37,517 nt of DNA, taken from Candidatus Eiseniibacteriota bacterium. GTDB lineage: Bacteria; Joyebacterota; Joyebacteria; Joyebacterales; Joyebacteraceae. Location: contig JAUVLP010000011.1 of assembly GCA_030600655.1 (NCBI GenBank), positions 1 through 37,517 on the forward strand, written 5' to 3'. Each line of letters opens with the position of its first letter. Within the stretch, counting starts at the first letter, position 1. A program made the translations under genes and the position numbers. Shown here piece after piece: positions 10,136-17,413 of this stretch. Under the pieces are notes generated by a model. That model did no database searches, had not been told where the DNA came from, and saw only the letters and a program-made list of their open reading frames with translations.

Positions 10136-11494
10136 ATGCGACACAGCTATCGGTTCCTTCTCTACCTCGCAGTGATCCTACTCCTATCTGCTCCCGCTTC
10201 AATCTGCCAGGCCAATCCCGGGTACTACGGTGTCTTCTGGTATGACGATATGGCGGATGGTCCGGGTGATTGGAGCCACGAGGATCTGACCGTTGGAGTG
10301 GGAACCAGGTTCCACATCGACACCTATCTTGCGTTCGACGACCCGCTCCACGAGACGGACTACTCGTGGTGGTGTGGTACCTTTGACTACGACGCCGATG
10401 GTGGCTACGGGAACAGCTGGGACCAGCAGCTGAACCTGCCGCCGATCGTAGTCACTCAGACAACGGTGGAGAATATCTCATGGGGCGCCATCAAGGCGCT
10501 CTACCGCGCGTCGGATGAGGGAGAGCGACCGAGCAGAGAGAGGCACGGAAGATCGGACGCGTATCCCATCCTCACATTCGCCTACAGGTACGATTCTGAG
10601 CCCGGGTACGATTACACCTATGTTCAGGCGGAGAGCCTCGGTGTGTTCGTCAACCTCAATAACGGCTACGACGGTACGAGCAACGGGTGGCAGGACTACG
10701 GCACCTACGGGTTCGAGCTCATGGAGTACGATGATCCGCTCATGCTGCGTTTCCGATTTGTCTCGGACGGGGCGTGGTCGGATGAGGATGGGGACTACAA
10801 CTCAATCGGTGGGGCCTTCCACGTCGACAACATCAAGGTCTATGACTTCTACGATGGAACCATCTACTTCTTTGATGATGTTCAGAATGGAAGCCTTTGT
10901 TCGCCTGGTGTGCCGGACGCCGCCGGTGACTACTGGCATCTCGTGGACGACGTCTGCTCGTCGAACGTAATACCATCGTGGTGGTGTGGCGATGACGCGG
11001 ATACGAGCCTGATTCCGCCGAATCTCAAGAACGCGCTCTACACGCCGGGCATCGACATCAGCGGGGCATGGACCTGCACGGTCCGCTTCGCACTTCATGC
11101 CGAGGTTCCGACAGTCGACAACGACTACTGGACGGACTGGGTGATCGTTGATGGCATCGCCTACCAGACTGGCGCGTGGTGGGGTGACTTCGCGGGCTGC
11201 GGTGGCTTTGGCACGCCCGGTCTGAACGGTACTGACATCAGTGGGCTTCTGCCTGCAAGTGAAGCCAAGGTCATGTGGATCTTCCATACAACCGACAACG
11301 GCTGTGGTCCCGGGGCTGCTGGGGGCGCCGGCATCAACATAGACGACACATGGCTGGAGGGCTACTACACGCTGGGGGAGCCGGGACAGGCCGAGCTCGA
11401 GGCCCTTGCTGAGCGGAACGGGAGAGTCTCAGAGACAAGAAAGAGGCTGGCTCGCTATCAGGTCTCAGAGCTCTCTCCGTACAGTAAATTCTAG
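10136..11494 (+). CDS. Secreted protein with two WWCG repeats and an internal SWGxIKxLYR motif
   Basis: A 452-residue exported protein with a signal peptide (hydrophobic residues ~7-25, then CQANPG). Two related beta-rich units are visible: a DDM-x-GPGDW start leading to SWWCG near residue 82, and a second, DDVQNG leading to SWWCG near 282. They resemble the WWCG-containing jelly-roll modules of secreted FCB proteins. The first unit carries VENISWGAIKALYR at residues 111-124 followed by a hydrophilic charged stretch (ASDEGERPSRERHGR), which looks inserted when the two units are compared by eye. The same motif ends the beta-helix protein at 16025-17317. The ATG start at 10136 has a strong AAAGGAGGT site. 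Function unknown; an extracellular or surface role is likely. Confidence 0.85.
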   Translation: MRHSYRFLLYLAVILLLSAPASICQANPGYYGVFWYDDMADGPGDWSHEDLTVGVGTRFHIDTYLAFDDPLHETDYSWWCGTFDYDADGGYGNSWDQQLNLPPIVVTQTTVENISWGAIKALYRASDEGERPSRERHGRSDAYPILTFAYRYDSEPGYDYTYVQAESLGVFVNLNNGYDGTSNGWQDYGTYGFELMEYDDPLMLRFRFVSDGAWSDEDGDYNSIGGAFHVDNIKVYDFYDGTIYFFDDVQNGSLCSPGVPDAAGDYWHLVDDVCSSNVIPSWWCGDDADTSLIPPNLKNALYTPGIDISGAWTCTVRFALHAEVPTVDNDYWTDWVIVDGIAYQTGAWWGDFAGCGGFGTPGLNGTDISGLLPASEAKVMWIFHTTDNGCGPGAAGGAGINIDDTWLEGYYTLGEPGQAELEALAERNGRVSETRKRLARYQVSELSPYSKF

Positions 11495-11533
11495 CGCAGC
11501 AGTTGAGTTGCCGTGCAGGAGACCCTGGCACTA

Positions 11534-12034
11534 CTACTCGGATGAACCCGCCGGCTCAAGTGGCGACGGGGGGGCCGGCCGCTCGGGCGCGGACTCCGGC
11601 GCTTCCTGATGCTTCGGCGCGTCGCGTACGACGCGATCACCCATGATCTTCGCCTTAGGGTCTACCCACGTTGTGCCACCGTCCTCGATGAGGTCGCCCT
11701 TGATAACTCCGTATACCTTGAGGTTGCCGCCGCGGTTCTGTACGTCGCCAGCCACTGCTCCACGGATCGTCGTGTCTCCACTCTCGATCAGAAGGTCGCC
11801 ACTGATCGCTCCGTTCACCGTGAGAGTTCCGGCCAGCTGAGTGGCGTCTCCGGCGAGGGCACCACGGACTATGGCCTCGCCGCTCTCCATGATCAGATCC
11901 CCGGAGCAGGCGCCGTTGAGTACGAGCCTGCCGCCCTTGATCACAGCGATGTCTCCGACGCATGACCCGTTTATCGTCTGTTTGCTATCGACGACCATGC
12001 CTCCGCTTATCACCCCTCCGTGCACGTGTTTCAT
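11534..12034 (-). CDS. Bactofilin-like polymer-forming repeat protein
   Basis: A 166-residue protein built from short repeats of the form V-x-G-x-x-x-GD about 17-20 residues apart (TINGSCVGDI, VLNGACSGDL, IVRGALAGDA, TVNGAISGDL, TIRGAVAGDV, KVYGVIKGDL). This is the pattern of a right-handed beta-helix as in bactofilins and related polymer-forming cytoskeletal proteins. The tail is proline- and glutamate-rich. It is the last gene of the DUF2089 / SHOCT-like / repeat-protein set. I chose the ATG at 12034, which has AGAGGAG eight bases upstream; in-frame starts at 12067 and 12091 exist. Whether it polymerises cannot be judged from sequence alone. Confidence 0.8.
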   Translation of the reverse strand: MKHVHGGVISGGMVVDSKQTINGSCVGDIAVIKGGRLVLNGACSGDLIMESGEAIVRGALAGDATQLAGTLTVNGAISGDLLIESGDTTIRGAVAGDVQNRGGNLKVYGVIKGDLIEDGGTTWVDPKAKIMGDRVVRDAPKHQEAPESAPERPAPPSPLEPAGSSE

Positions 12035-12115
12035 CGTGTCGACTCCTCTTTCAATGTGTTCAACCATCGTGCTCTCCCAAGGTGCGTCCACGACCCTGGA
12101 GAAGGGAATCCCCGG

Positions 12116-12706
12116 CTACTCCAGAGTGATGGTGACGTGCTCGTCGTCCTCTTCGTCGCGGACTTCCAGGATCGTTCCATCAAACGCCGGGTCCTGGGCC
12201 ATCTTCAGGATCTTCTCTATGTCGATGTCGAGGTTGTCATCGAGCACCTCCTTCACCTCGTCCAGAGATTCGTGCAGCGCCTCAGAGACGGTTGCCTCGA
12301 CCCGGGTGCCGAACTCATCTCCCATGTCGAGACCGTCCATTGCAGCATCGAAATCCTTCATCCCCGTGCGGAACTCTCGCCGCGCACGGGCCTTGGCAGC
12401 GCGGGCCTTCGCCTTGGCCTCGCGGAGTCTCGTACGGAGTTCCTTGCGATGGCCGTTCGATACACGGAAGCCGGATGCGTGCGGCGCGAACTTGAATCCG
12501 AATTTGAGCAGAGCGAGCGGGATCTTGACGTCCACTTTCTTCTCGCCATTCTCTTCGACCCTGATGTGCAGCCATTTGCGCCTGGTCTGGCGCTCGTTAG
12601 GCTTCGACTCGGCTCTGTCGAGCGCTGCTATCAGTCTGTTGGCTTCGTCGGCAGTTATCTTCCCGGTCTCGAGAAGCTTGAGTATTCTCAGAGTTTCTTC
12701 CTTCAT
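12116..12706 (-). CDS. SHOCT-like domain protein
   Basis: A 196-residue protein beginning MKEETLRILKLLETGKITADEANRLIAAL, the short helical oligomerisation-type domain found at the N-terminus of YvlB/LiaX-related envelope stress proteins. A middle part (KKVDVKIPLALLKFGFKFAP) is followed by a long Lys/Arg/Ala-rich helix and an acidic tail. No membrane segment is seen. The frame is open back to 12841 but the ATG at 12706 has AAGGAG and begins the recognised domain. It lies between the DUF2089 regulator and the bactofilin-like gene on the same strand. The pairing suggests an envelope or cell-shape stress role, but this is inference. Confidence 0.8.
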   Translation of the reverse strand: MKEETLRILKLLETGKITADEANRLIAALDRAESKPNERQTRRKWLHIRVEENGEKKVDVKIPLALLKFGFKFAPHASGFRVSNGHRKELRTRLREAKAKARAAKARARREFRTGMKDFDAAMDGLDMGDEFGTRVEATVSEALHESLDEVKEVLDDNLDIDIEKILKMAQDPAFDGTILEVRDEEDDEHVTITLE

Positions 12707-12797
12707 GCCTTCCGTCTCCTTCCAGGGGGTATGTCTCTTGATCTTCGCCAGTTGAGCAACGTTCGGCCATAGGTCCGGCGTGGGGCAGACGGCGGCG

Positions 12798-13172
12798 CTA
12801 AGCGGCCGCGTCATCCAGTTTCCGTACGAACTCATCCGCATCTATCTCTCCTCGTTCGAGCCTTGCCAGGAGTTCCTCTCTGAACTTCGGATCCACATCC
12901 GGCTCAGGCGTGAAGCCGAGCTTCCTTACAATCTCATCGAGCCTGCTTCGAACCGTGGGGTACGAGATGTTGAACTCTCGCTCGAGTTCCTTGAGATTGC
13001 CACGGGACTTGAGGAAGATCTTGACCATCTGAAGCTGCGGCCCAGTGAGAACCGAAAAGGCGCAGGTCTCGAAACTCCCGCGAATGGTGACCTCGCAGGA
13101 AGGGCACGTGAGCTCTCGAATGACAAGCTCCCCGTTGCAGACGGGGCAGGCTTCTGGTGACCGATGAATCAT
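12798..13172 (-). CDS. DUF2089-family zinc-ribbon/HTH regulator
   Basis: A 124-residue protein with an N-terminal zinc ribbon (CPVCNGE then CPSCE), a sigma-like helix-turn-helix (LKELEREFNISYPTVRSRLDEIVRKLG) and a C-terminal SHOCT-like helix (FREELLARLERGEIDADEFVRKL). This is the DUF2089 layout, and such genes often sit upstream of SHOCT-like and polymer-forming genes, as here. The ATG at 13172 has GGAGGTGAAT just upstream; the frame extends to 13211 but without a better site. It likely regulates its own operon, whose promoter carries a palindrome between the -35 and -10 boxes. Confidence 0.88.
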   Translation of the reverse strand: MIHRSPEACPVCNGELVIRELTCPSCEVTIRGSFETCAFSVLTGPQLQMVKIFLKSRGNLKELEREFNISYPTVRSRLDEIVRKLGFTPEPDVDPKFREELLARLERGEIDADEFVRKLDDAAA

Positions 13173-13225
13173 ATTCACCTCCTGGAAGCTGATGTACATT
13201 GATAAACTCAAGCCGCATATGAGTA

Positions 13226-13254
13226 ATCTTAAGCTCCAACCTTAAGAATGTCAA
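13226..13254 (-). promoter_or_regulatory. Promoter of the DUF2089 operon with a palindrome in the spacer
   Basis: On the minus strand TTGACA (plus-strand 13249-13254), a 17-base spacer and TAAGAT (13226-13231) form a strong promoter 54 bases upstream of the DUF2089 ATG. The spacer and -10 box contain a perfect inverted repeat TCTTAAG-N7-CTTAAGA (13227-13233 and 13241-13247). Confidence 0.7.
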
Positions 13255-13260
13255 GGTCTT

Positions 13261-13278
13261 TCTTGAGCTTCTTCAAGA
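13261..13278. promoter_or_regulatory. Second palindrome upstream of the DUF2089 promoter (possible operator)
   Basis: TCTTGA-N6-TCAAGA (13261-13266 and 13273-13278) lies just upstream of the -35 box and resembles the promoter-spacer palindrome TCTTAAG-N7-CTTAAGA. Two related sites with one overlapping the promoter suggest a regulator-binding region, likely for the encoded HTH protein. Confidence 0.4.
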
Positions 13279-13397
13279 TTGAGATGAGAAATGTGTAAGC
13301 GGTTCCTCAGAAAGGACACGGAAGGTCACTGGTGCTGGACTGTCCAGGAGCGAGTGGAGGCATGGAGGTACGGCGGTCTGGTGTTGGGCAATGTGTT

Positions 13398-14153
13398 CTA
13401 CGGGCGGCGTGAGCTTCCCGTTCTGCCGGATTCCCACGGGCGCCAGAGGTCGCGCCAGCGGCGCTGCTCCGGAGGGGTCTGGGGGGAGTCAGGGTTGTAC
13501 CTTGAGAGGAGGGAGCGGTGGCCGGTCGTGAGGAGGATGGCGGTCAAGCCGCCGGCAATGGCCAGGAGACCGACTCCGGTCAAGGCACAGATCACGGTGA
13601 CCGAGATGTTCTGGACGGTGATGCCGATGGTGAAGGCTGGGTTGTGGAGCGTCAATATGGCTGATTTCCTGAAGAGAGAACGGGGCCTTCTCTCTCCGTC
13701 GATGAGGAGCGGGAAGAGGTGAGCATGGATGAGAATCCAGAAAACGGTTGCCCAGATGATGAGTCCTGCGAACAGCATACCGGGGATGGACGCACGTCCC
13801 CCGAGGTGGCTGTAGAAGTCGATGTTGATCCAGAGGATGATGGCAATGGCTGTGTCTACGAGTCCGATGACAAGGGCAGGCCTGAAGAAGAGGCGGAAGC
13901 CGGTGAGAAGGTCGCGGAGGGAGGGGTTCTCACGGCGGGTGATCCTGGACGCGAGATAGAAGAGCCCGGCAGTGGCCGCGGGAGCCGTGACAATGGGCAG
14001 CGAGAGCAGGATCCACAGGAGATTGGCCAGGATCAGGAGGCCTATGTGATCGTAGGTCAGCCAGAAGAACTGCTTGAATGCCGGGCGTAGGAGATCTGCG
14101 GCCGAGGGTCCGGGCGAACGGTCGCGATTACTGCCGGGTGACTCAATGAGCAT
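13398..14153 (-). CDS. YesL-like (DUF624) integral membrane protein
   Basis: A 251-residue membrane protein. After a polar N-terminus come about five membrane segments, with the family-typical start LLILANLLWILLSLPIVTAPAATAGLFYL near residues 37-65, then ALVIGLVDTAIAIILWINIDF, MLFAGLIIWATVFWILIHAHLFPLL and AFTIGITVQNISVTVICALTGVGLL. This matches DUF624/YesL proteins, which often sit with sugar transport or cell-surface genes and have no firm function. The C-terminus is Arg/Pro-rich. ATG at 14153 is chosen because GAGGA lies seven bases before; the frame opens at 14201. It is transcribed away from the VWA gene. The 299 bases between them show no gene and no good promoter. Confidence 0.75.
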   Translation of the reverse strand: MLIESPGSNRDRSPGPSAADLLRPAFKQFFWLTYDHIGLLILANLLWILLSLPIVTAPAATAGLFYLASRITRRENPSLRDLLTGFRLFFRPALVIGLVDTAIAIILWINIDFYSHLGGRASIPGMLFAGLIIWATVFWILIHAHLFPLLIDGERRPRSLFRKSAILTLHNPAFTIGITVQNISVTVICALTGVGLLAIAGGLTAILLTTGHRSLLSRYNPDSPQTPPEQRRWRDLWRPWESGRTGSSRRP

Positions 14154-14452
14154 CACGTGTTCCTCTTGCTGCACTGCTAGGGGTACGAGACAGGCATTCA
14201 AGAACGACGGGGGCCGATGATAGCGCCGGGACGTCGGAGCTGCAAGAGCAGAGGCACCGCTCTATGGGTGTGGACCGTGGATGACGGCTCCCTTAGGCAT
14301 GTTTCCTGCATGGTTTGTGCGGCGTGACTACACCAGTGAACAAACAGCTATAACGCAGCGCACTGATACAAAGTGGAGTCGGTGCACGGCCGGACTCGGG
14401 CGTGGCCGATAGGGTCTCACTTGGCGCAACACGATTCACGAGGAGAGATACA

Positions 14453-15826
14453 ATGAGACGCGGGATGGCATTTCGACTGAGTGCGACGCTTCTTGCGGTG
14501 TGTCTGCTTGGAGCCGCAGTGGTCACGGGGTCTCTGGCTGCGGTCCGGCCCGGGGCTGAGTACGTTGTTCTGGTCGATTGCACAGGAACAATGCGGTACG
14601 CAGGCAGAGGAGCGGCGACACTTGCTGTTCTTGAGAGCTTTCTGGAATCCCTTAACGAGGGCGATCGCGTTACGGTCTATGGGTACGGTGAGGAGCCGTT
14701 TCCGGCTCTGCCAGACTACCCGGTGACGATTGATTCGCCGGCTGCCGGTGCTGCGATCGCCGGGGAACTGCGCTTGCCGTTTGCGGCCAATCGTACCGAC
14801 ATCACTCGCGGACTCGAACTTGCGTGGCAGGAGCGAGGGAGAGTATTCTCTCGCGCTCTCTCGGCTGGGAGTACAGCGCCGGGCGGGAGCGCGTGCGTAA
14901 TCCTGCTCACCGATGGCAAGCTCGTTCCTGTCTATGATGACTATGCGCAGTACGATGAGATCTACCATGAGAGCAGAGCGCGGCTCCGTCAGCTCGGAAG
15001 ATTGTTTGCTGACGCCGGGATTTCTATCTACTCGGTGGGTCTCGGCAAGGCGGAGAAGGTCGACGGCAAGCTTCTGACTCAGGTATCCGAATCAAGCGGC
15101 GGCTTCTACTGCCATGCAGCTACGAGCGATGACCTCATGAGAGTGTTCGCGAGTTTGATGGACGGTGTCATTGCCGCGGCCGCTGTTCCGGTGGAGGTTG
15201 GCGGAGCAGAGGCTCCGATGGTGGCGATGACCGATGGAGACAAGACCCTGACGGTAGCGGAGGACGCTTCGGTTTCGGAACAGGAGCAGTGGAACAGCCT
15301 TCTTGGCGGGATCGTCGAGGAAGCATCGGCCGCCGGGAGGGGGCAGACAAGTCGCGTAGAGGCTGCGTTTTCCCAGTCGTTCGGCGACCTCGGTTCACAA
15401 GTCTACCAGGGGATCATTGGAGTGCTGGGCGTCATGATAGGGTTTGTGGCGATCGGCGTGCACAGGCGGCAGTCATGGACGAACGTCTTCACGAAGGAGC
15501 TGCTTCGAAGAGAGATCCGGGTCAAGGGGTACCTTCGCCGCGTAGTCCCGGATGGGGTCATAGCCGCTCTCAGCAACATCGCGATAGAGAACCCGGGGCT
15601 GCCGGCAATCGAGGTCGGCGCGGGCACTTGCTATGCAGAGGAACTCCGCGAGACGCTCATGGAATTCGCTGGAACAGCGGACGGTTCACCGCCCATCCTG
15701 AGAGTTCTGAAGGGATCTGTTCAGGTGGCCGGCGAGTTGGTCGATGACGCGAGAGTTCTGGTGGATGGTGACATCATTGAGTGTGAGGGCAAGGCGTACA
15801 AGTATCTGAGAGGACAGCGCCGGTAG
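14453..15826 (+). CDS. von Willebrand factor A domain protein, membrane anchored
   Basis: A 457-residue exported protein. A signal sequence or N-terminal anchor (residues ~8-30) is followed by a VWA domain at about 35-250 (YVVLVDCTGTM, then NRTDITRGLEL, ILLTDGKLVPVYDDY and ISIYSVGLG). The metal-binding MIDAS motif is DCTGT rather than the usual DxSxS, with Thr in both Ser positions, and the later Thr and Asp are present. A single membrane segment (IIGVLGVMIGFVAIGV) near residue 330 separates the VWA part from a ~115-residue likely cytoplasmic tail whose end, VLVDGDIIECEGKAYKYL, looks like the last strands of an FHA or similar beta domain. The ATG at 14453 has GAGGAGA upstream. The partner protein is not known. 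Confidence 0.82.
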   Translation: MRRGMAFRLSATLLAVCLLGAAVVTGSLAAVRPGAEYVVLVDCTGTMRYAGRGAATLAVLESFLESLNEGDRVTVYGYGEEPFPALPDYPVTIDSPAAGAAIAGELRLPFAANRTDITRGLELAWQERGRVFSRALSAGSTAPGGSACVILLTDGKLVPVYDDYAQYDEIYHESRARLRQLGRLFADAGISIYSVGLGKAEKVDGKLLTQVSESSGGFYCHAATSDDLMRVFASLMDGVIAAAAVPVEVGGAEAPMVAMTDGDKTLTVAEDASVSEQEQWNSLLGGIVEEASAAGRGQTSRVEAAFSQSFGDLGSQVYQGIIGVLGVMIGFVAIGVHRRQSWTNVFTKELLRREIRVKGYLRRVVPDGVIAALSNIAIENPGLPAIEVGAGTCYAEELRETLMEFAGTADGSPPILRVLKGSVQVAGELVDDARVLVDGDIIECEGKAYKYLRGQRR

Positions 15827-15920
15827 GCCGTTCGTCGCGCGTGTGTTCTGGTGGAAGTCGTACGGATTTGCGGTTGAGGGCCTACGCAGGGCGTCCTGAC
15901 GCTGCAGGGCTACACGGTGA

Positions 15921-15949
15921 TTGTCAGATCGGGAAAAGAGGAGTAGGAT
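15921..15949 (+). promoter_or_regulatory. Sigma-70 type promoter for the beta-helix protein
   Basis: TTGTCA (15921-15926), a 17-base spacer and TAGGAT (15944-15949) are placed about 76 bases before the ATG at 16025. Confidence 0.5.
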
Positions 15950-16024
15950 TGCAGTAGCGATCGCTGATGCGGCGGTTCCCACCGATACTACCATTGCCGC
16001 CTGACTCCAGCAGGGGAGGTGGTC

Positions 16025-17317
16025 ATGCGAAGAAATGCTACTGTCGTCCTTCCCGTGATTCTGGTCATTTTGTGCTGGTCGACCGGGTTTGCGGTCACGC
16101 ACGTTACTGATGGCGCAGGTGGCGGTGATTATCTGACAGTGCAGGAGGGTGTCAATGCCGCCGCGAATGGTGACACCGTCCTTATCATGCCGGGCATGTA
16201 CTGTGAGCTGGTCATCGTTGACGGCAAGTGCTTGACCTTCGAAGGTCAGGGTCCATCGGTGACTCAGATCTTCTGGGACGGACTTGAGCCTACCATGGAG
16301 TTCCTGAACACGCCCCCGCCGCAGGAGTCACGGATAGCCGACATCACGGTCGCACATTCGTTCGATCTAAGGCAGGTGCACACCGTCGTCTGGAGCGGGA
16401 GCATCATTGCCTTCGATAGTGCCGTCATCGGTGGGGGCGCCATCGGCGAGGCGCATCCGTCTGCAGTTCCTCCGGTCGTTCACACCGGGATCGAGGCGTA
16501 CGACTCTACGTTTGACTGGATAATCGTTAGCGGAGATCGGGCCAGCACGATCGAAGGCTGCACGGTCAGTACTCAGGCTGTCCTGTCCGGCTGGTATGAG
16601 GACGCCGTGACTATGGGGGAGCTGCCGGTTACGAGCTCCGGATCATCGTACGAGTATATCGAGATCGCCGGCCTCTGCACTTTCGAGAGCACCGGTGACA
16701 CGGCGGGCGACGTATGGATATTCGGTGGGTTAGCCACGTCGTCAACGGTTGTGATCGACGGTGGCGATCTCGGCGCCGTCGTCATGCGATACGACAACGA
16801 CGTGACGCTGAACGATTGCATCATCGGGGATGTCAGTCGTCACTGGGGCGAGTATCCCGGCTTCCCGCTACGGATGACAGAATGTCTTGTCACGGACGAG
16901 GTCGACATGTTTGGCGACCCCGGTGGTTGCCGCCTGATCCACAACACATTCCTCGGTTGGTTCTACTACGACGCTGAGGACGCTTCACCCTACAGCGCGA
17001 TTCGGAGCAACATCTTCGACTGGTATACAACCATCGTCGGGCCGGTGAGCAGCAGCAATCTTGCGGTAACCCACAACGACTTCGCATACGAGCCGTGGAC
17101 GCACATCGGAGTGGAGGCGGATTCGCTTTTCGCCAACATCTGGTACGAGGACCCTCGCTTCTGTGGAGTCGACCACACGATAGAGGACTGCTCGCCATGT
17201 GTGCTGGCGGCGCATGATGGAGGCGACATCGGAGCCTTCGGTGTCGGTTGCGAGTGCTCGCTCCCGAACGCGGTCGAGACGATGTCGTGGGGAAGAATCA
17301 AGGGGTTATACAGGTAG
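16025..17317 (+). CDS. Secreted parallel beta-helix protein ending in a SWGxIKxLYR tail
   Basis: A 430-residue protein with a signal peptide (residues ~6-22) and a body like pectin-lyase-fold or NosD-type repeat proteins: GGGDYLTVQEGVNAAANGDTVLIMPGMY is the classic first turn, followed by many short strands (GKCLTFEG, FDSAVIGGGAIG, NDCIIGDV). It ends VETMSWGRIKGLYR (residues 417-430), a C-terminal motif shared with an internal stretch of the 10136-11494 protein. No catalytic residues of polysaccharide lyases were recognised, so it may bind or display rather than cut. The ATG at 16025 is chosen with GGGGAGG just upstream; the GTG six bases earlier overlaps that site. A strong terminator follows. 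Confidence 0.85.
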   Translation: MRRNATVVLPVILVILCWSTGFAVTHVTDGAGGGDYLTVQEGVNAAANGDTVLIMPGMYCELVIVDGKCLTFEGQGPSVTQIFWDGLEPTMEFLNTPPPQESRIADITVAHSFDLRQVHTVVWSGSIIAFDSAVIGGGAIGEAHPSAVPPVVHTGIEAYDSTFDWIIVSGDRASTIEGCTVSTQAVLSGWYEDAVTMGELPVTSSGSSYEYIEIAGLCTFESTGDTAGDVWIFGGLATSSTVVIDGGDLGAVVMRYDNDVTLNDCIIGDVSRHWGEYPGFPLRMTECLVTDEVDMFGDPGGCRLIHNTFLGWFYYDAEDASPYSAIRSNIFDWYTTIVGPVSSSNLAVTHNDFAYEPWTHIGVEADSLFANIWYEDPRFCGVDHTIEDCSPCVLAAHDGGDIGAFGVGCECSLPNAVETMSWGRIKGLYR

Positions 17318-17336
17318 TTCACGCTATATGAGAGCA

Positions 17337-17375
17337 CAACAGCTCCTCCCGACGTGGGAGGAGCTGTTGCTTTTC
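17337..17375 (+). terminator. Rho-independent terminator of the beta-helix gene
   Basis: A perfect 14-base stem CAACAGCTCCTCCC / GGGAGGAGCTGTTG (17337-17350 and 17356-17369) with a GACGT loop is followed by CTTTTCC. It lies 20 bases after the stop codon and before the convergent SppA gene. Confidence 0.9.
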
Positions 17376-17413
17376 CATGCTGGTGTGCCGCGCCGGGGAG
17401 TCGGTCCCCGCAG

